A stretch of 64,000 nt of DNA from Kibdelosporangium sp. MJ126-NF4. GTDB lineage: Bacteria > Actinomycetota > Actinomycetes > Mycobacteriales > Pseudonocardiaceae. Below, piece after piece: positions 19,234 through 27,671 of this stretch. The notes beneath the pieces were generated by a model. It was given only the letters and a program-made list of their open reading frames with translations. It had not been told where the DNA came from and did no database searches. Made by a program: the position numbers and the translations under genes. The DNA lies in the NCBI RefSeq assembly GCF_000826545.1, contig NZ_CDME01000010.1, positions 245,019 to 309,018 on the forward strand. Reading direction: 5' to 3'. Positions within the stretch are counted from its first letter, which is position 1; the number at the start of each line of letters is the position of its first letter.

Positions 19234-20654
19234 GACGCCAGTCCCGCGAAGCTTCGGACTACCTGGTCCTGCAGGGCGAATGGCACGGTTGCGTCGATGT
19301 AGCTTCGTCCGGCGCTGCCGTCGCTGCCTCGCGCTCCTGTCCATTCCGCGCCTTGCGACGGGTCCATGCCCAGTGGTCTGAATCCCGCGAACGTCGTGCA
19401 GTCGGTGCCCAGGTTTGCTCGGGTGGTGACTGCCCAGAGGACGTCCTCTGTTGAGGTTATGTCCACGTCCGCGTCGGTGAACACGATCAGCTTCACGAAC
19501 ATGTGCCGGTCGAAGATCCGCCGTGCTATTCCGCCGAGTCGGGTGTCGTCGGCCGCACAGACCTTGCGGACCGCCACCACCAGCAGCAACATCCCGCCGC
19601 CCGCTGGGGAGTAGTGCACGTCCGCGATCATCTGCCAGCCTGCGCCGTCGCTGGTCAGGGCTACTGACACGGCACCGGACAGGCCGAGGATCACCGACTG
19701 CTCGCGGCCGGGGCCGATCACCGCCTGGAACCGCGGTGAGCGGCGGGTGGTCACCGCTGTGACCGTGATGATCGGCAGGTCACTGCGTGCCGCTCCGTCG
19801 TAGCCGAGGAACTCCGGCAGGGAGATGTCCGGCGGGCCGTTCAGGGACTCGTCTGCCACCGTCCCGTCGAGGTAGCCCTCCAGGACGATCTCCGACTCGG
19901 CCAGCACTCCGACCGGTTGGCTCACTCCTGTTGCCACGCTTACCGGCGCGCTGGCCATCGCCCCGGCGAGTTCGAGTTTGCCTGCTCCGTGTGGCAGGAC
20001 CGACGAGCTCAGCGCCGATGCCAGCACGGCGGCGGGTGGGGCGCCGATGTTCACCGACACCGGCAGCCTTCGGCCGGTGATCAGCGCGGCCTCGTGCATT
20101 CTGCGCAGTGCCCGCCCGGGAACCATCCAGATCGCGAGCTTGTCGGGTCCCAGGACGAGCATCCGGTGCACGGACAACGCGCTTTCGTCCGCGCCGGGCA
20201 CACCGGCTTGTACCAGTCCCATGGTCAGGTACGGCCCTGCGTCGCGTGGGGTCGCGCGCAGCGCGGGCAGCCGGGTCAGGTCGACTCGTGCGTAGATTCG
20301 TTGCCTGCACGGCGGATTCGCTGCGATGACCGGTGGGATCGCCGCGTCGAGCATGGCGTCGGCGTCCGCGCGGGTGGTGATCCTCGGCAGGCCCGGCAGC
20401 CATGACCGCACGCGCTCCGCGCAGCCGTAGAGGCCCAGCAGTACTGGGATGGTTCGTTCGTTGACGCGGTAGCTGACTACGGATTCTGTTCGTGCCAGTG
20501 AGTTTGCTGGGATTCCGGCGTATCGGGTGGCGAAGTCGGCGGCTACGTCCTCGGCCGGGATGGGCTCCGTCGGCTCGTGCCACTGCTCCGGGGTGTTGCG
20601 GCGGACCCAGTCGACCGCGCCCCGCACCGACAGGCCCGGGTTGGCCTGCTTCAC
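19230..20654 (-). CDS. UbiD-family prenylated-FMN-dependent decarboxylase
   Basis: This 474-residue protein has the UbiD layout: an N-terminal domain, a central split-barrel with LVLGPDKLAIWMVPGRALRRMHEAALITGRRLPVSVNIGAPP, and an EIVLEGYLDGTVADESLNGPPDISLPEFLGYDG segment corresponding to the usual EIvlEG...EGPFGE..GY metal/cofactor region. The second acidic motif is altered (NGPP for EGPF). The family (de)carboxylates aromatic, heteroaromatic or alpha,beta-unsaturated acids. The GTG at 20654 overlaps the TrpC-like stop (GTGA). With UbiX next to it, a decarboxylation step is very likely part of this pathway; the substrate is unknown. Confidence 0.88.
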   Translation of the reverse strand: MKQANPGLSVRGAVDWVRRNTPEQWHEPTEPIPAEDVAADFATRYAGIPANSLARTESVVSYRVNERTIPVLLGLYGCAERVRSWLPGLPRITTRADADAMLDAAIPPVIAANPPCRQRIYARVDLTRLPALRATPRDAGPYLTMGLVQAGVPGADESALSVHRMLVLGPDKLAIWMVPGRALRRMHEAALITGRRLPVSVNIGAPPAAVLASALSSSVLPHGAGKLELAGAMASAPVSVATGVSQPVGVLAESEIVLEGYLDGTVADESLNGPPDISLPEFLGYDGAARSDLPIITVTAVTTRRSPRFQAVIGPGREQSVILGLSGAVSVALTSDGAGWQMIADVHYSPAGGGMLLLVVAVRKVCAADDTRLGGIARRIFDRHMFVKLIVFTDADVDITSTEDVLWAVTTRANLGTDCTTFAGFRPLGMDPSQGAEWTGARGSDGSAGRSYIDATVPFALQDQVVRSFAGLAS

Positions 20655-21325
20655 CGCAGGGCCCCGAACCAGGCGCCCGCGCTGGTGGCGCGCAGCAGGG
20701 TGGTGCCGACCAGCAGTCCGGCGTACCCGGCGGCGAGCAGGTCGGAAGCCTGCTCCGGTGTGTCGATCCCGCTCGCGCTGACCGGGCACGGCGTTCCTGT
20801 CGCCCGCACCGCGGGCAGCAGGCGCAGGCTGCGGCCGAGATCACCGTCGTCCTGTTCCCGCTGCTGGATGTTCTTGTTGTTCACCGCGATCACGCAGTCC
20901 TGTGGGTGTGGCACAGCGTCGATCTCCTCCTCGTCGGTGATCTCGACGAACGGTGTGAGGCCCAGTGACAGCGCCTGAGTGGACAACCGGCGCAGCGACG
21001 ACGCCGTCAGCAGCCGCGCGGTCAGCAACACCGCCGACGCGCCGAGGGACCGTGCCGTTTCGAGTTGCTTCTCTCGGATGATGAAGTCCTTCTGCAGCAC
21101 GGGAAGTCCGGTCACCGCCGCCACGGTGCGCAGCAGGTCGACCGTGCCGCCGAACCAGTGGCCGGTCACCACGGACAGGCAGGCCGCGCCCGCCGCGCTG
21201 TACTCCAGCGCGACGGACTCGGGCGACCGTCCGCGCAGCAGGTCGTCGCCGTCGCCGGTGCGCGGTTTGACCTCGGCGATCACCGGCGTTCTCGCGTTGA
21301 GCAGAGCGTTGACGAAACTTGTCAC
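20651..21325 (-). CDS. TrpC-like indole-3-glycerol-phosphate synthase homologue with altered active site
   Basis: The 224-residue TIM barrel keeps the IGPS catalytic lysine K79 (VLQKDF), E18 and K20 (IAEVK), E128 (FVEIT) and N149/N150 (AVNNKN). Two features differ from normal enzymes. The SPS motif after the first lysine is replaced by RTGD, and the usual SESGI is SASGI, so the conserved glutamate is A184. The N-terminal ~35-40 residues of typical TrpC are missing. The known reaction is decarboxylative ring closure of an anilino-deoxyribulose phosphate to an indole. Here a different amine substrate is likely. The GTG start overlaps the trpF-like stop. Confidence 0.85.
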   Translation of the reverse strand: MTSFVNALLNARTPVIAEVKPRTGDGDDLLRGRSPESVALEYSAAGAACLSVVTGHWFGGTVDLLRTVAAVTGLPVLQKDFIIREKQLETARSLGASAVLLTARLLTASSLRRLSTQALSLGLTPFVEITDEEEIDAVPHPQDCVIAVNNKNIQQREQDDGDLGRSLRLLPAVRATGTPCPVSASGIDTPEQASDLLAAGYAGLLVGTTLLRATSAGAWFGALR

Positions 21326-21993
21326 AGGCCTTCCCCCACCGTCCACTTGCGTCTGATCTCCGCGACCCGTGCCGCGTCGATGTGCCCGGTGGCGTCCCTG
21401 GTCGCGGAGTCCACGTCGATGCCGAAGAACCGGGGATGTCCGGTCAGCTCCAGGTAGCGCGCCGAGTTGTCGGCGGACAGGCCGCCCGCGAGCATCACCG
21501 GGCGGACCACGCTGTCGGTGATCCGCCCGGCCACACCGGGATCCACGGTCTGGGCAGTGCTGCCGATCCGCCCGTCCGCGGCGAGCACGTCGAGTAGGAA
21601 GACGTCCACACCGGCCCGTTCGTAGGACCGGATGAGATCCTGTTCGACGCACTGCCCCTCGCGGATGTGCAGCACCTTCACCACAGTCACGTCCGGCCGG
21701 GCGGCCTTGAGCGACCGCACGGTCCCCGGCTGCTGGTAGCCGTGCAACTGCACCCAGGTGATCCCGGCCTTGCCCGCCACCGTGGCGATCTTGTCCACAG
21801 TGGATGCCAGGGTGACCAGGATCGGTTGCGTGCCCGTCGCGCGGGCCACGGCGGCGAGGCCGGTCAGTTCGCCCTCGTCCAGTTCGGCGCGGCCCCGTGG
21901 GACTCCATGCCAGAGTCCCACGAAGTCCGCGCCCGCATGTGCCAACGCCATGACCTCGTCGGTCCGCGTGGCACCGCAGATCTTCATCCGCAT
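21322..21993 (-). CDS. TrpF-like phosphoribosylanthranilate isomerase homologue
   Basis: This 223-residue TIM barrel performs, in the normal pathway, the Amadori rearrangement of phosphoribosyl-anthranilate. The catalytic cysteine (KICGATR, C6) and aspartate (VFLLDVLAADGRIGSTAQTVD) are present, as are VQLHG and LAGGLSADN phosphate-site elements. The usual GFIFxxxSPR loop is VGLWHGVPRG, and DVSSGVE is DVDSATRD, so the substrate pocket is diverged. The gene overlaps trpC-like by 4 bp and lies 3 bp after the TrpB2-like gene. Confidence 0.85.
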   Translation of the reverse strand: MRMKICGATRTDEVMALAHAGADFVGLWHGVPRGRAELDEGELTGLAAVARATGTQPILVTLASTVDKIATVAGKAGITWVQLHGYQQPGTVRSLKAARPDVTVVKVLHIREGQCVEQDLIRSYERAGVDVFLLDVLAADGRIGSTAQTVDPGVAGRITDSVVRPVMLAGGLSADNSARYLELTGHPRFFGIDVDSATRDATGHIDAARVAEIRRKWTVGEGL

Positions 21994-21996
21994 GGC

Positions 21997-23361
21997 TCAG
22001 GCGTCGACCAGTGCGGGCAGCTTCGCCAACGCCTCGCTGAGCGCCGCCGGGTCGAGCGCCTCGTCGCGCAGCGCGCCTGACAGGTACGCCTCGTACGCGC
22101 CGAGGTCGAAGTGGCCGTGGCCGGACAGTCCGAAGAGGATGGTCTTGCTGGTGTTCTCCTCACGGCACCTGATGGCCTCACGGACCGCGACCTCGATCGC
22201 GTGCGTCGACTCCGGCGCGGGCACGATGCCCTCGGACCGGGCGAACGTGATGCCCGACGCGAAGCAGTTCAACTGGTTGACCGCGGTCGCCTCGATCAGG
22301 TTCTGCTGGAGCGCCTCGCTGACCAGCGGCGCCATCCCGTGGTAGCGCAGGCCACCGGCGTGCACGGGCGGCGGCATGAACGAGTGGCCGAGGGTGTGCA
22401 TCTTCAGCAACGGCGTCAGGCCCGCGGTGTCGCCGAAGTCGTACGCGAACTGGCCGCGTGTCATCGTCGGGCAGGACTCCGGCTCGGCCGCGATCACCCG
22501 CACGGCCTTGCCGCCCCGCAGCTGCTCGCCCAGGAACGGGAACGTCAGCCCGCCGAAGTTGCTGCCACCACCCGTGCACCCGATCACGATGTCCGGGTAG
22601 TCGTCGGCGAGGGCGAACTGCGCGATCGCCTCCTGACCGATCACGGTCTGGTGCAGCAGCACGTGGTTGAGCACGCTCCCGCCGCCGTAGTTGGTGCCCG
22701 CGTCGCCCGCGGCCACCTCGATCGCCTCGGAGGTCGCGATGCCGAGGCTGCCGGGGCAGTCCGGGTCCTTGGCCAGGATCGCCCGGCCCGCCGAGGTCTC
22801 CGTGCTGGGACTGGGCACGCACCGGGCGCCGTAGGTCTCCATCAGCATCCGGCGGTAGGGCTTCTGGTGGTAGCTCACCTTCACCATGTAGACGGTGACG
22901 TCCAGGCCGAACAACGCACCGGCCAGGGACAGCGACGAACCCCACTGCCCGGCGCCGGTCTCGGTCGCCAGACGGGTGATGCCCGCCTGCTTGTTGTAGT
23001 ACGCCTGCGCGATCGCGGTGTTCGGCTTGTGGCTGCCCGCCGGGCTGCCGCCCTCGTACTTGTAGTAGATCCGGGCGGGCGTGTTCAGTGCGCGTTCCAG
23101 TCTGCGGGCGCGGAACAGCGGCGACGGCCGCCACTGTGCGTAGATCTGCCGCACCGGCTCCGGGATCTCGATCTCGGCTTCCCTGCTGAGCTCCTGCTCG
23201 GCGAGGACTTGCGGCATGATGCCGGTCAGGTCGTCGATGGTGACCTCGGCGCCGGTGCCCGGGTGCAGGTGCGGCGCGCCACCTGGCAGGTCCGCGGCGA
23301 GGTTGTACCAGGTGCGCGGGATGTCCTGTTCGCCGAGCGTGTACTTGATCTGGTCGATCAT
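21997..23361 (-). CDS. TrpB2-like tryptophan synthase beta homologue
   Basis: This 454-residue PLP enzyme belongs to the TrpB2 type (longer N-terminus, ETGAGQWG instead of ETGAGQHG). K112 (GSHKPN) is the PLP lysine, E134 in the ETGAGQWG loop the usual catalytic glutamate, and [10 protein letters not shown] binds the PLP phosphate. In the normal reaction it joins indole to the aminoacrylate formed from serine, giving tryptophan. In this operon it would add the alanine side chain to an indole-like ring. The ATG at 23361 has AGGAG upstream; an in-frame extension further up has no support. Confidence 0.9.
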   Translation of the reverse strand: MIDQIKYTLGEQDIPRTWYNLAADLPGGAPHLHPGTGAEVTIDDLTGIMPQVLAEQELSREAEIEIPEPVRQIYAQWRPSPLFRARRLERALNTPARIYYKYEGGSPAGSHKPNTAIAQAYYNKQAGITRLATETGAGQWGSSLSLAGALFGLDVTVYMVKVSYHQKPYRRMLMETYGARCVPSPSTETSAGRAILAKDPDCPGSLGIATSEAIEVAAGDAGTNYGGGSVLNHVLLHQTVIGQEAIAQFALADDYPDIVIGCTGGGSNFGGLTFPFLGEQLRGGKAVRVIAAEPESCPTMTRGQFAYDFGDTAGLTPLLKMHTLGHSFMPPPVHAGGLRYHGMAPLVSEALQQNLIEATAVNQLNCFASGITFARSEGIVPAPESTHAIEVAVREAIRCREENTSKTILFGLSGHGHFDLGAYEAYLSGALRDEALDPAALSEALAKLPALVDA

Positions 23362-23378
23362 AACTCCTCTTTCTCTGA

Positions 23379-24035
23379 TCATCGCAGCGCTTCGGCAATG
23401 AGCGAGCCCTTGGCGAACGTGTCCTCGGTCGCGAAGATCCGCGGGTGGGCTTCTCTCAGGCCGGTCAGCAGCAGGTCGTGCGGGAGGTCGGTGAACTCGC
23501 CGTGCGTGTGCAGGAACTCCATGTACCGCTGTCCGTTCAGGTCGAACGGGTGGTGCAGGCTGTCCGCGGTGCCGTCGAACTCCAGCGGGGCGATCCCGTA
23601 CAGCTTGCAGAGCCTGCTGTTGAACACCGGGGTGGCCTTGACCCACTGGCCGTCGAGGTAGACCGAGACCAGGCAGTGGAACCGGAACACGTCCCCGCCG
23701 ACAAGACGACGCAACCGTTGCGAGGCAAGGTGGTTGCGCACGTCGGTGAGCACCAGCCTGCTCGGCACACCGACGGCCCGCAGCGACGCGGCGTACAGCA
23801 CGGACTTGTGCACGCACATTCCGGTGCCCCGGCGCAGGATCGCACTGGCGCGCAGGCCTTCTCTCGACAGGTCCGCGCCGTACACCTCGTACAGCACCTC
23901 ATCGCGCACTGCCCGGTAGAGCGCGATTGCCTGCTGTTTGACGGGCGAGTCCTTGTCGACGACCCGCCGCACGAACTGCTGGATCGTGGGGGAGTCGTGG
24001 TCGAGGAACTCGGTGGGCAGCAGATCAGCGGTCAT
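23379..24035 (-). CDS. Transglutaminase-like (papain-fold) protein
   Basis: The 218-residue protein has the transglutaminase-core cysteine in [26 protein letters not shown] (C74) and histidine in [23 protein letters not shown] (H120). The third residue, normally Asp in a DPT motif, lies in the KATPVFN segment typical of a bacterial subfamily. Related proteins in biosynthesis, such as AdmF of andrimid, form amide bonds from carrier-bound acyl groups, and others hydrolyse amides. In this operon it could release or transfer the carrier-bound intermediate; that is inference. The start overlaps the dehydrogenase stop (ATGA). Confidence 0.78.
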   Translation of the reverse strand: MTADLLPTEFLDHDSPTIQQFVRRVVDKDSPVKQQAIALYRAVRDEVLYEVYGADLSREGLRASAILRRGTGMCVHKSVLYAASLRAVGVPSRLVLTDVRNHLASQRLRRLVGGDVFRFHCLVSVYLDGQWVKATPVFNSRLCKLYGIAPLEFDGTADSLHHPFDLNGQRYMEFLHTHGEFTDLPHDLLLTGLREAHPRIFATEDTFAKGSLIAEALR

Positions 24036-25186
24036 CGTTCTCGGTCTCCCAGTCCGAGCAGTGCGGCGACCCGGTTGCGCTGGATCTCCGACGTGCCCGA
24101 GTAGATCGTTCCCGCGACGGCGCCACGCAGGTCCTTCTCCAGTCCGTACTCGGCCATGTAGCCGTTGCCGCCGTGGATCTGCACGGCGGCAAGTGCCGAC
24201 GCGAGGTTCTGCTCGCTGGCCACGAGCTTGGTGATGGCCATGTCCACCGCGACGTCCTCGCCGTTCGTGACGCGGACAGCCGTGTCGTACAGCCACTTCC
24301 GCGCGGTCTCGATGCCGATCTTCATGTCCGCGATCCGGTGTGACACGGCCTGGTAGCCGCCGATGGGTTTGCCGAACTGGACCCGGTCGCGGGCGTACTG
24401 GACGCACTGGTCGAGCCGGTGCTCCATCTCGCCGAGGCTGACCGCGAACGAGCAGAGCACCTCCCACTTCATCACGTGGTCGAACACCCGGAAACCACCG
24501 CCGGGCCTGCCGATCACGTTGCTCGCCGGTACCCGGCAGTCGTCGAAGTACAGCTCGCACAACGGCGATGTCCGCAGCCCCATCTTGGGAATCGGCTTCC
24601 CCTGGGTGAAACCTGGTGTGTCCCGTTCGACGAGGAAGGCCGTCGTCCCGAACGGACCTCCGGCGGGGTGGGTCTTGGCGTAGACGACGAACAGACCGGC
24701 GACCGGTCCGTTGCTGACGAACGTCTTGCTGCCGTTGAGGACGTAGTCGTCGCCGTCGCGGGTTGCCGTGGTGCGCATGTTCAACGCGTCGGACCCGCTG
24801 TCCGGCTCGCTGATAGCGTGCGCGCAGATCGGCTCGCCGTCACACACGAGCGGCAGGTAACGCTGCTTGAGCTCGTCCGAACCATAGCGCTGCAACGGGA
24901 TCCCGACGCTCACGATGTGCGTCGACACCGAGAAGCCGAGGCCACCGTCACGGCAACCGCGGCCAAGGCCCTGCAACAGGTACATCGTGGTCGGCAGGTC
25001 CTGGCCGAGCCCGCCCCACTGTTCGTCGAACGGCAGCCGCAACAGGCCGCTGTCCTGCACCAGCTTCCACTTGTCGTGCGAAAACGCCCCCGTGGCGTCC
25101 CGCTCGACGTGGTCCGTGCTGAGCGCCTCGCACCACGAGGCCAGCCCGGCGAGCAGCTCGCGCTGCTCGGAGTTCCACTCGATCAC
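24032..25186 (-). CDS. Acyl-CoA-dehydrogenase-family flavoenzyme, likely acts on a carrier-bound aminoacyl group
   Basis: The 384-residue protein has all three ACAD domains: CAHAISEPDSGSDALNMRTTA (FAD/substrate loop), LNGSKTFVSNG and the C-terminal YARDRVQFGKPI...IQIHGGNGYMAEYGLEKDLRGAVAGTIYSGTSEIQRN. The usual IYEGT glutamate is serine. E242 in MKWEVLC instead lies where isovaleryl-CoA-type and PltE-type enzymes keep their base. With a stand-alone adenylation enzyme and carrier protein in the operon, this recalls the PltF-PltL-PltE set that oxidises prolyl-S-carrier to pyrrolyl. The GTG at 25186 starts the protein at its normal N-terminus. Confidence 0.87.
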   Translation of the reverse strand: MIEWNSEQRELLAGLASWCEALSTDHVERDATGAFSHDKWKLVQDSGLLRLPFDEQWGGLGQDLPTTMYLLQGLGRGCRDGGLGFSVSTHIVSVGIPLQRYGSDELKQRYLPLVCDGEPICAHAISEPDSGSDALNMRTTATRDGDDYVLNGSKTFVSNGPVAGLFVVYAKTHPAGGPFGTTAFLVERDTPGFTQGKPIPKMGLRTSPLCELYFDDCRVPASNVIGRPGGGFRVFDHVMKWEVLCSFAVSLGEMEHRLDQCVQYARDRVQFGKPIGGYQAVSHRIADMKIGIETARKWLYDTAVRVTNGEDVAVDMAITKLVASEQNLASALAAVQIHGGNGYMAEYGLEKDLRGAVAGTIYSGTSEIQRNRVAALLGLGDRER

Positions 25187-25203
25187 CGCCTTCGCCTTCC
25201 GCC

Positions 25204-25578
25204 TCAGTAGTGGGAGAACTCGGCTGAGTCCAGCTTGTGCGTCTCGTCGCCCACCAGAGCCGGGGTGAACACGCAGACCAGCCGGAGGTCCGAGTCCGGC
25301 GCGGCGATCAGGAAATGCGCGTCGTTGCGGTCCAGCGCGTAGAGCGTGCCCGGCTCGATCGGGTGGGAGTCGCCGTTGGCGTCGACGACCTCGCCGGTGC
25401 CGTCGATGCAGTAGCACGCCTCAAGGTGGCGGCGGTACTCCAGGCGGGACTTGGTGCCCGCGCGGACGATCGTGTCGGTCACGGTGTACCCCATGCCGTC
25501 GGACTGCGTCAGGAACCGGCGGCTCACGCCGTTGCCCCACTCGACGCACGGTATGTCGGAAATTCTGCGGACGATCAT
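25204..25578 (-). CDS. EctC-like ectoine synthase homologue (cupin cyclase)
   Basis: This 124-residue cupin matches ectoine synthase over its whole length. Residues that I recall as iron and ligand contacts in studied EctC are kept: W14, Y48, E53 (EYRRHLE), Y80 (GTLYALD) and H88 (NDAHFL). EctC closes N-acetyl-diaminobutyrate to the tetrahydropyrimidine ectoine. No ectA, ectB or ectD is present, and the gene overlaps trpA-like by 4 bp inside a biosynthetic operon, so a ring-closing or dehydrating step on another substrate is more likely than osmolyte synthesis. Confidence 0.87.
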   Translation of the reverse strand: MIVRRISDIPCVEWGNGVSRRFLTQSDGMGYTVTDTIVRAGTKSRLEYRRHLEACYCIDGTGEVVDANGDSHPIEPGTLYALDRNDAHFLIAAPDSDLRLVCVFTPALVGDETHKLDSAEFSHY

Positions 25579-26399
25579 GTCCTGGCACCCTCTTTCACGG
25601 TCTGTCCTTGGAGTTCAGCGATGAACCGGGCTAGGTCCGCGATCACGTCGCGGCGCCCTGTCGTGGCGTGTTCCACGACAGCGACCGCCGCGCTGCCGAC
25701 CACGGCCGCGTCTGCGCCCAGTTGTCGCAGCTGCTCGACCTCAGCCCGGCCACGGACGCCGAAGCCCACCGCGATCGGTGCGCCTGTGTGCGCCCGCAGC
25801 GTCGGCAGTACCGGCGCGAGTCCCGCGTAGCCCTTGTCCGGTGAGGTACCGCTTCTGCCGTAGTGCGCGACCAGGTACAGGTACGCGGTCGCGTTGCGTG
25901 CCGACTCCGCCATGACCTCCGGGGTGGAGCCCGGATAGCAGGTCGTCACCACCGGCACCCCGGCACTGTGCGCCGCTTCGTAGTACCGCGGCCGTGACAC
26001 GGCGGGAAGTCCGTGTGTCAGCAGACCGTCGGCGCCGGAGTCCTTGACCTTGCCAAGGAAGTCGGTCATCCCGAGTGGACGGATGGTGTGGCTCCAGTCG
26101 GCCAGCAGGGCGATCCGCAGGTGCTTGAGCGTGTCGTTCGTCCTGCTCACGCACGCCAGCACGTCGGAAAGCCCTGCCCCGCGGTCCAGAGCCCGGCGCG
26201 CGGAGCGACGGACGACCGGGCCGTCGGTGAACGAGTCCGGAAACGGCACCGCCAGTTCCAGGACGTCCACACCGGACTCGTCGAGCATGGTGAGCAGGTC
26301 CGGCATCAGCTCCAGTGGCGGGTCGCCCGCGTTGAGGAACACGGCGAGCCCGGTGCGATTGTGTGGCTGTGAGGCGAAGAAATCTGGCCGGTCAGCCAT
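25575..26399 (-). CDS. TrpA-like tryptophan synthase alpha homologue
   Basis: The 274-residue TIM barrel keeps both catalytic acids of TrpA, E48 (LELAVPFPD) and D59 (SFTDGP), and the phosphate-site segments VGFGVRG and VVGSAAV. In the normal pathway it cleaves indole-3-glycerol phosphate to indole and glyceraldehyde 3-phosphate for delivery to TrpB. The usual SRAGVTG loop is YGRSGTS. The start overlaps trpD-like by 8 bp. Its presence beside TrpB2 means the operon can replace a glycerol-phosphate tail by an alanine side chain. Confidence 0.88.
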   Translation of the reverse strand: MADRPDFFASQPHNRTGLAVFLNAGDPPLELMPDLLTMLDESGVDVLELAVPFPDSFTDGPVVRRSARRALDRGAGLSDVLACVSRTNDTLKHLRIALLADWSHTIRPLGMTDFLGKVKDSGADGLLTHGLPAVSRPRYYEAAHSAGVPVVTTCYPGSTPEVMAESARNATAYLYLVAHYGRSGTSPDKGYAGLAPVLPTLRAHTGAPIAVGFGVRGRAEVEQLRQLGADAAVVGSAAVAVVEHATTGRRDVIADLARFIAELQGQTVKEGART

Positions 26400-27411
26400 G
26401 ACCGGCCGCCAGCAGGTTCGTCGACCGCGCGGTCCGCATCCGGTTGACCAGATCGAATGCGGTGCCGTCGCCCATCGCGGCACGCGCGTGTGCGATGGCG
26501 GGCGCCCATTCGGTGTGCAGTCCGTTGAGGACGGCCAACGCGGCCGCGTTGAGGCTGACCGTGGCCAGTGCCGTGTCCGACGCCTGCCCGGCGAGCACGC
26601 TGAGGAACTGGTCCACCGGGTCACCCACCGCCGGGGTGAGGTCGGCCAGCGTGCCCGGTGGCGTCGCGGCCAGCGTCAGGTCGCTGTCCGCGCGGATGAT
26701 CGTGTTGCTGACGAACCCGATCAGCTCGTCGACGCCGAGCTCGTTGTGACACAGCCACACCCGCCGGTCCGGCAGCCTGCGTGCGAGGGAACGCAGGCTG
26801 GGCAGAACGGCCGTGTCGGACACACCGGTCAGTTGCGCGGAGACCGGCATCGAAGCGAGGAACGGCCCGATCGCGTTGACGAACCGGCCGACCGTGCGCA
26901 GCTCCAGCGGCAGGATCTCCTTGGCGAGCAAGCCGATCTCGGCCGGGTAGACGAAGGTGCCCGCGAACGCCACACCGAACCGCTCCAGCGACTCCGCGGT
27001 CTCCTGGTAGCTCTTGGTCAGCGGGACACCGAGCCTGCCGAGCAGGTCCAGCGAGCCGTAGCGACTGGTGAAGCCCTTGGACCCGGTCTTGACCACCCTG
27101 GCACCCATGGCGGCGGCCACCATCGCGGCGGCCGTCGACACGTTGAACGTCCTCGGCCCGCCGCCGGTCCCGACGATGTTCACCGTCGCGGGAAAGCGGA
27201 CCTCCGGATCGGGACGGCGTTCGTCGAGGCAGTCCATCATGCTGCCGAGCGTTCGCTCGTCGGGCATGGCGGTCGACAACGACGTGAGCACGGCCGCCGC
27301 TTCGCCACGGCGCAGTTTCCGTGACACCAGGCGGTTGAAGAAGGTACGCCAGCTCGCGTGGTCGATCGGCCGCTGCCTGCTGACGAGCGCGGTGAGTAAG
27401 TCGTCGTCCAT
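26392..27411 (-). CDS. TrpD-like anthranilate phosphoribosyltransferase homologue with changed anthranilate site
   Basis: The 339-residue protein keeps the phosphoribosyl-pyrophosphate and magnesium elements: GTGGG at 81-85, NVST at 90-93 and NELGVDEL near the middle. The signature KHGN, whose His and Asn contact anthranilate in studied enzymes, is KTGSKG (108-113). The later VRxxLGxRT segment with the anthranilate arginine is replaced by ILPLELRTVGRFVN. TrpD normally attaches PRPP to the amine of anthranilate; here phosphoribosyl transfer to a different amine is inferred. It starts 2 bp after the carrier-protein gene. Confidence 0.85.
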   Translation of the reverse strand: MDDDLLTALVSRQRPIDHASWRTFFNRLVSRKLRRGEAAAVLTSLSTAMPDERTLGSMMDCLDERRPDPEVRFPATVNIVGTGGGPRTFNVSTAAAMVAAAMGARVVKTGSKGFTSRYGSLDLLGRLGVPLTKSYQETAESLERFGVAFAGTFVYPAEIGLLAKEILPLELRTVGRFVNAIGPFLASMPVSAQLTGVSDTAVLPSLRSLARRLPDRRVWLCHNELGVDELIGFVSNTIIRADSDLTLAATPPGTLADLTPAVGDPVDQFLSVLAGQASDTALATVSLNAAALAVLNGLHTEWAPAIAHARAAMGDGTAFDLVNRMRTARSTNLLAAGHG

Positions 27412-27413
27412 TC

Positions 27414-27671
27414 TCAACCGGCCTTCGCCGGGACGTTCGACGCGACGAACGCGTCGATCGCCTCGATGGTCCGGAAGGTCTCCGGTGCCAGTTCGATGTC
27501 GTCGACCGGCAGCCCGAACTCGTCCTCCAGCCAGGCGAGCAGCTTGAGCAGGCCGAGGCTGTCGACCACCCCGCCGTCGACCAGGTCGTAGTCGTCGGCG
27601 AGGTCGCTCGCGGACACGTCGGGAAGGAACTGGTCGAGCACGAACTGTTTGATCGTTTCGATCTGAGTCAT
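27414..27671 (-). CDS. Stand-alone acyl/peptidyl carrier protein
   Basis: This 85-residue four-helix carrier protein has the phosphopantetheine serine S38 in the motif GGVVDSLGLLKLLAWLEDEFG, typical of discrete carriers that work with single adenylation enzymes (PltL/RedO type). It overlaps the adenylation gene by 4 bp, so it is almost certainly loaded by that enzyme. The net charge is strongly acidic, as usual. A phosphopantetheinyl transferase is not in this window. Confidence 0.93.
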   Translation of the reverse strand: MTQIETIKQFVLDQFLPDVSASDLADDYDLVDGGVVDSLGLLKLLAWLEDEFGLPVDDIELAPETFRTIEAIDAFVASNVPAKAG

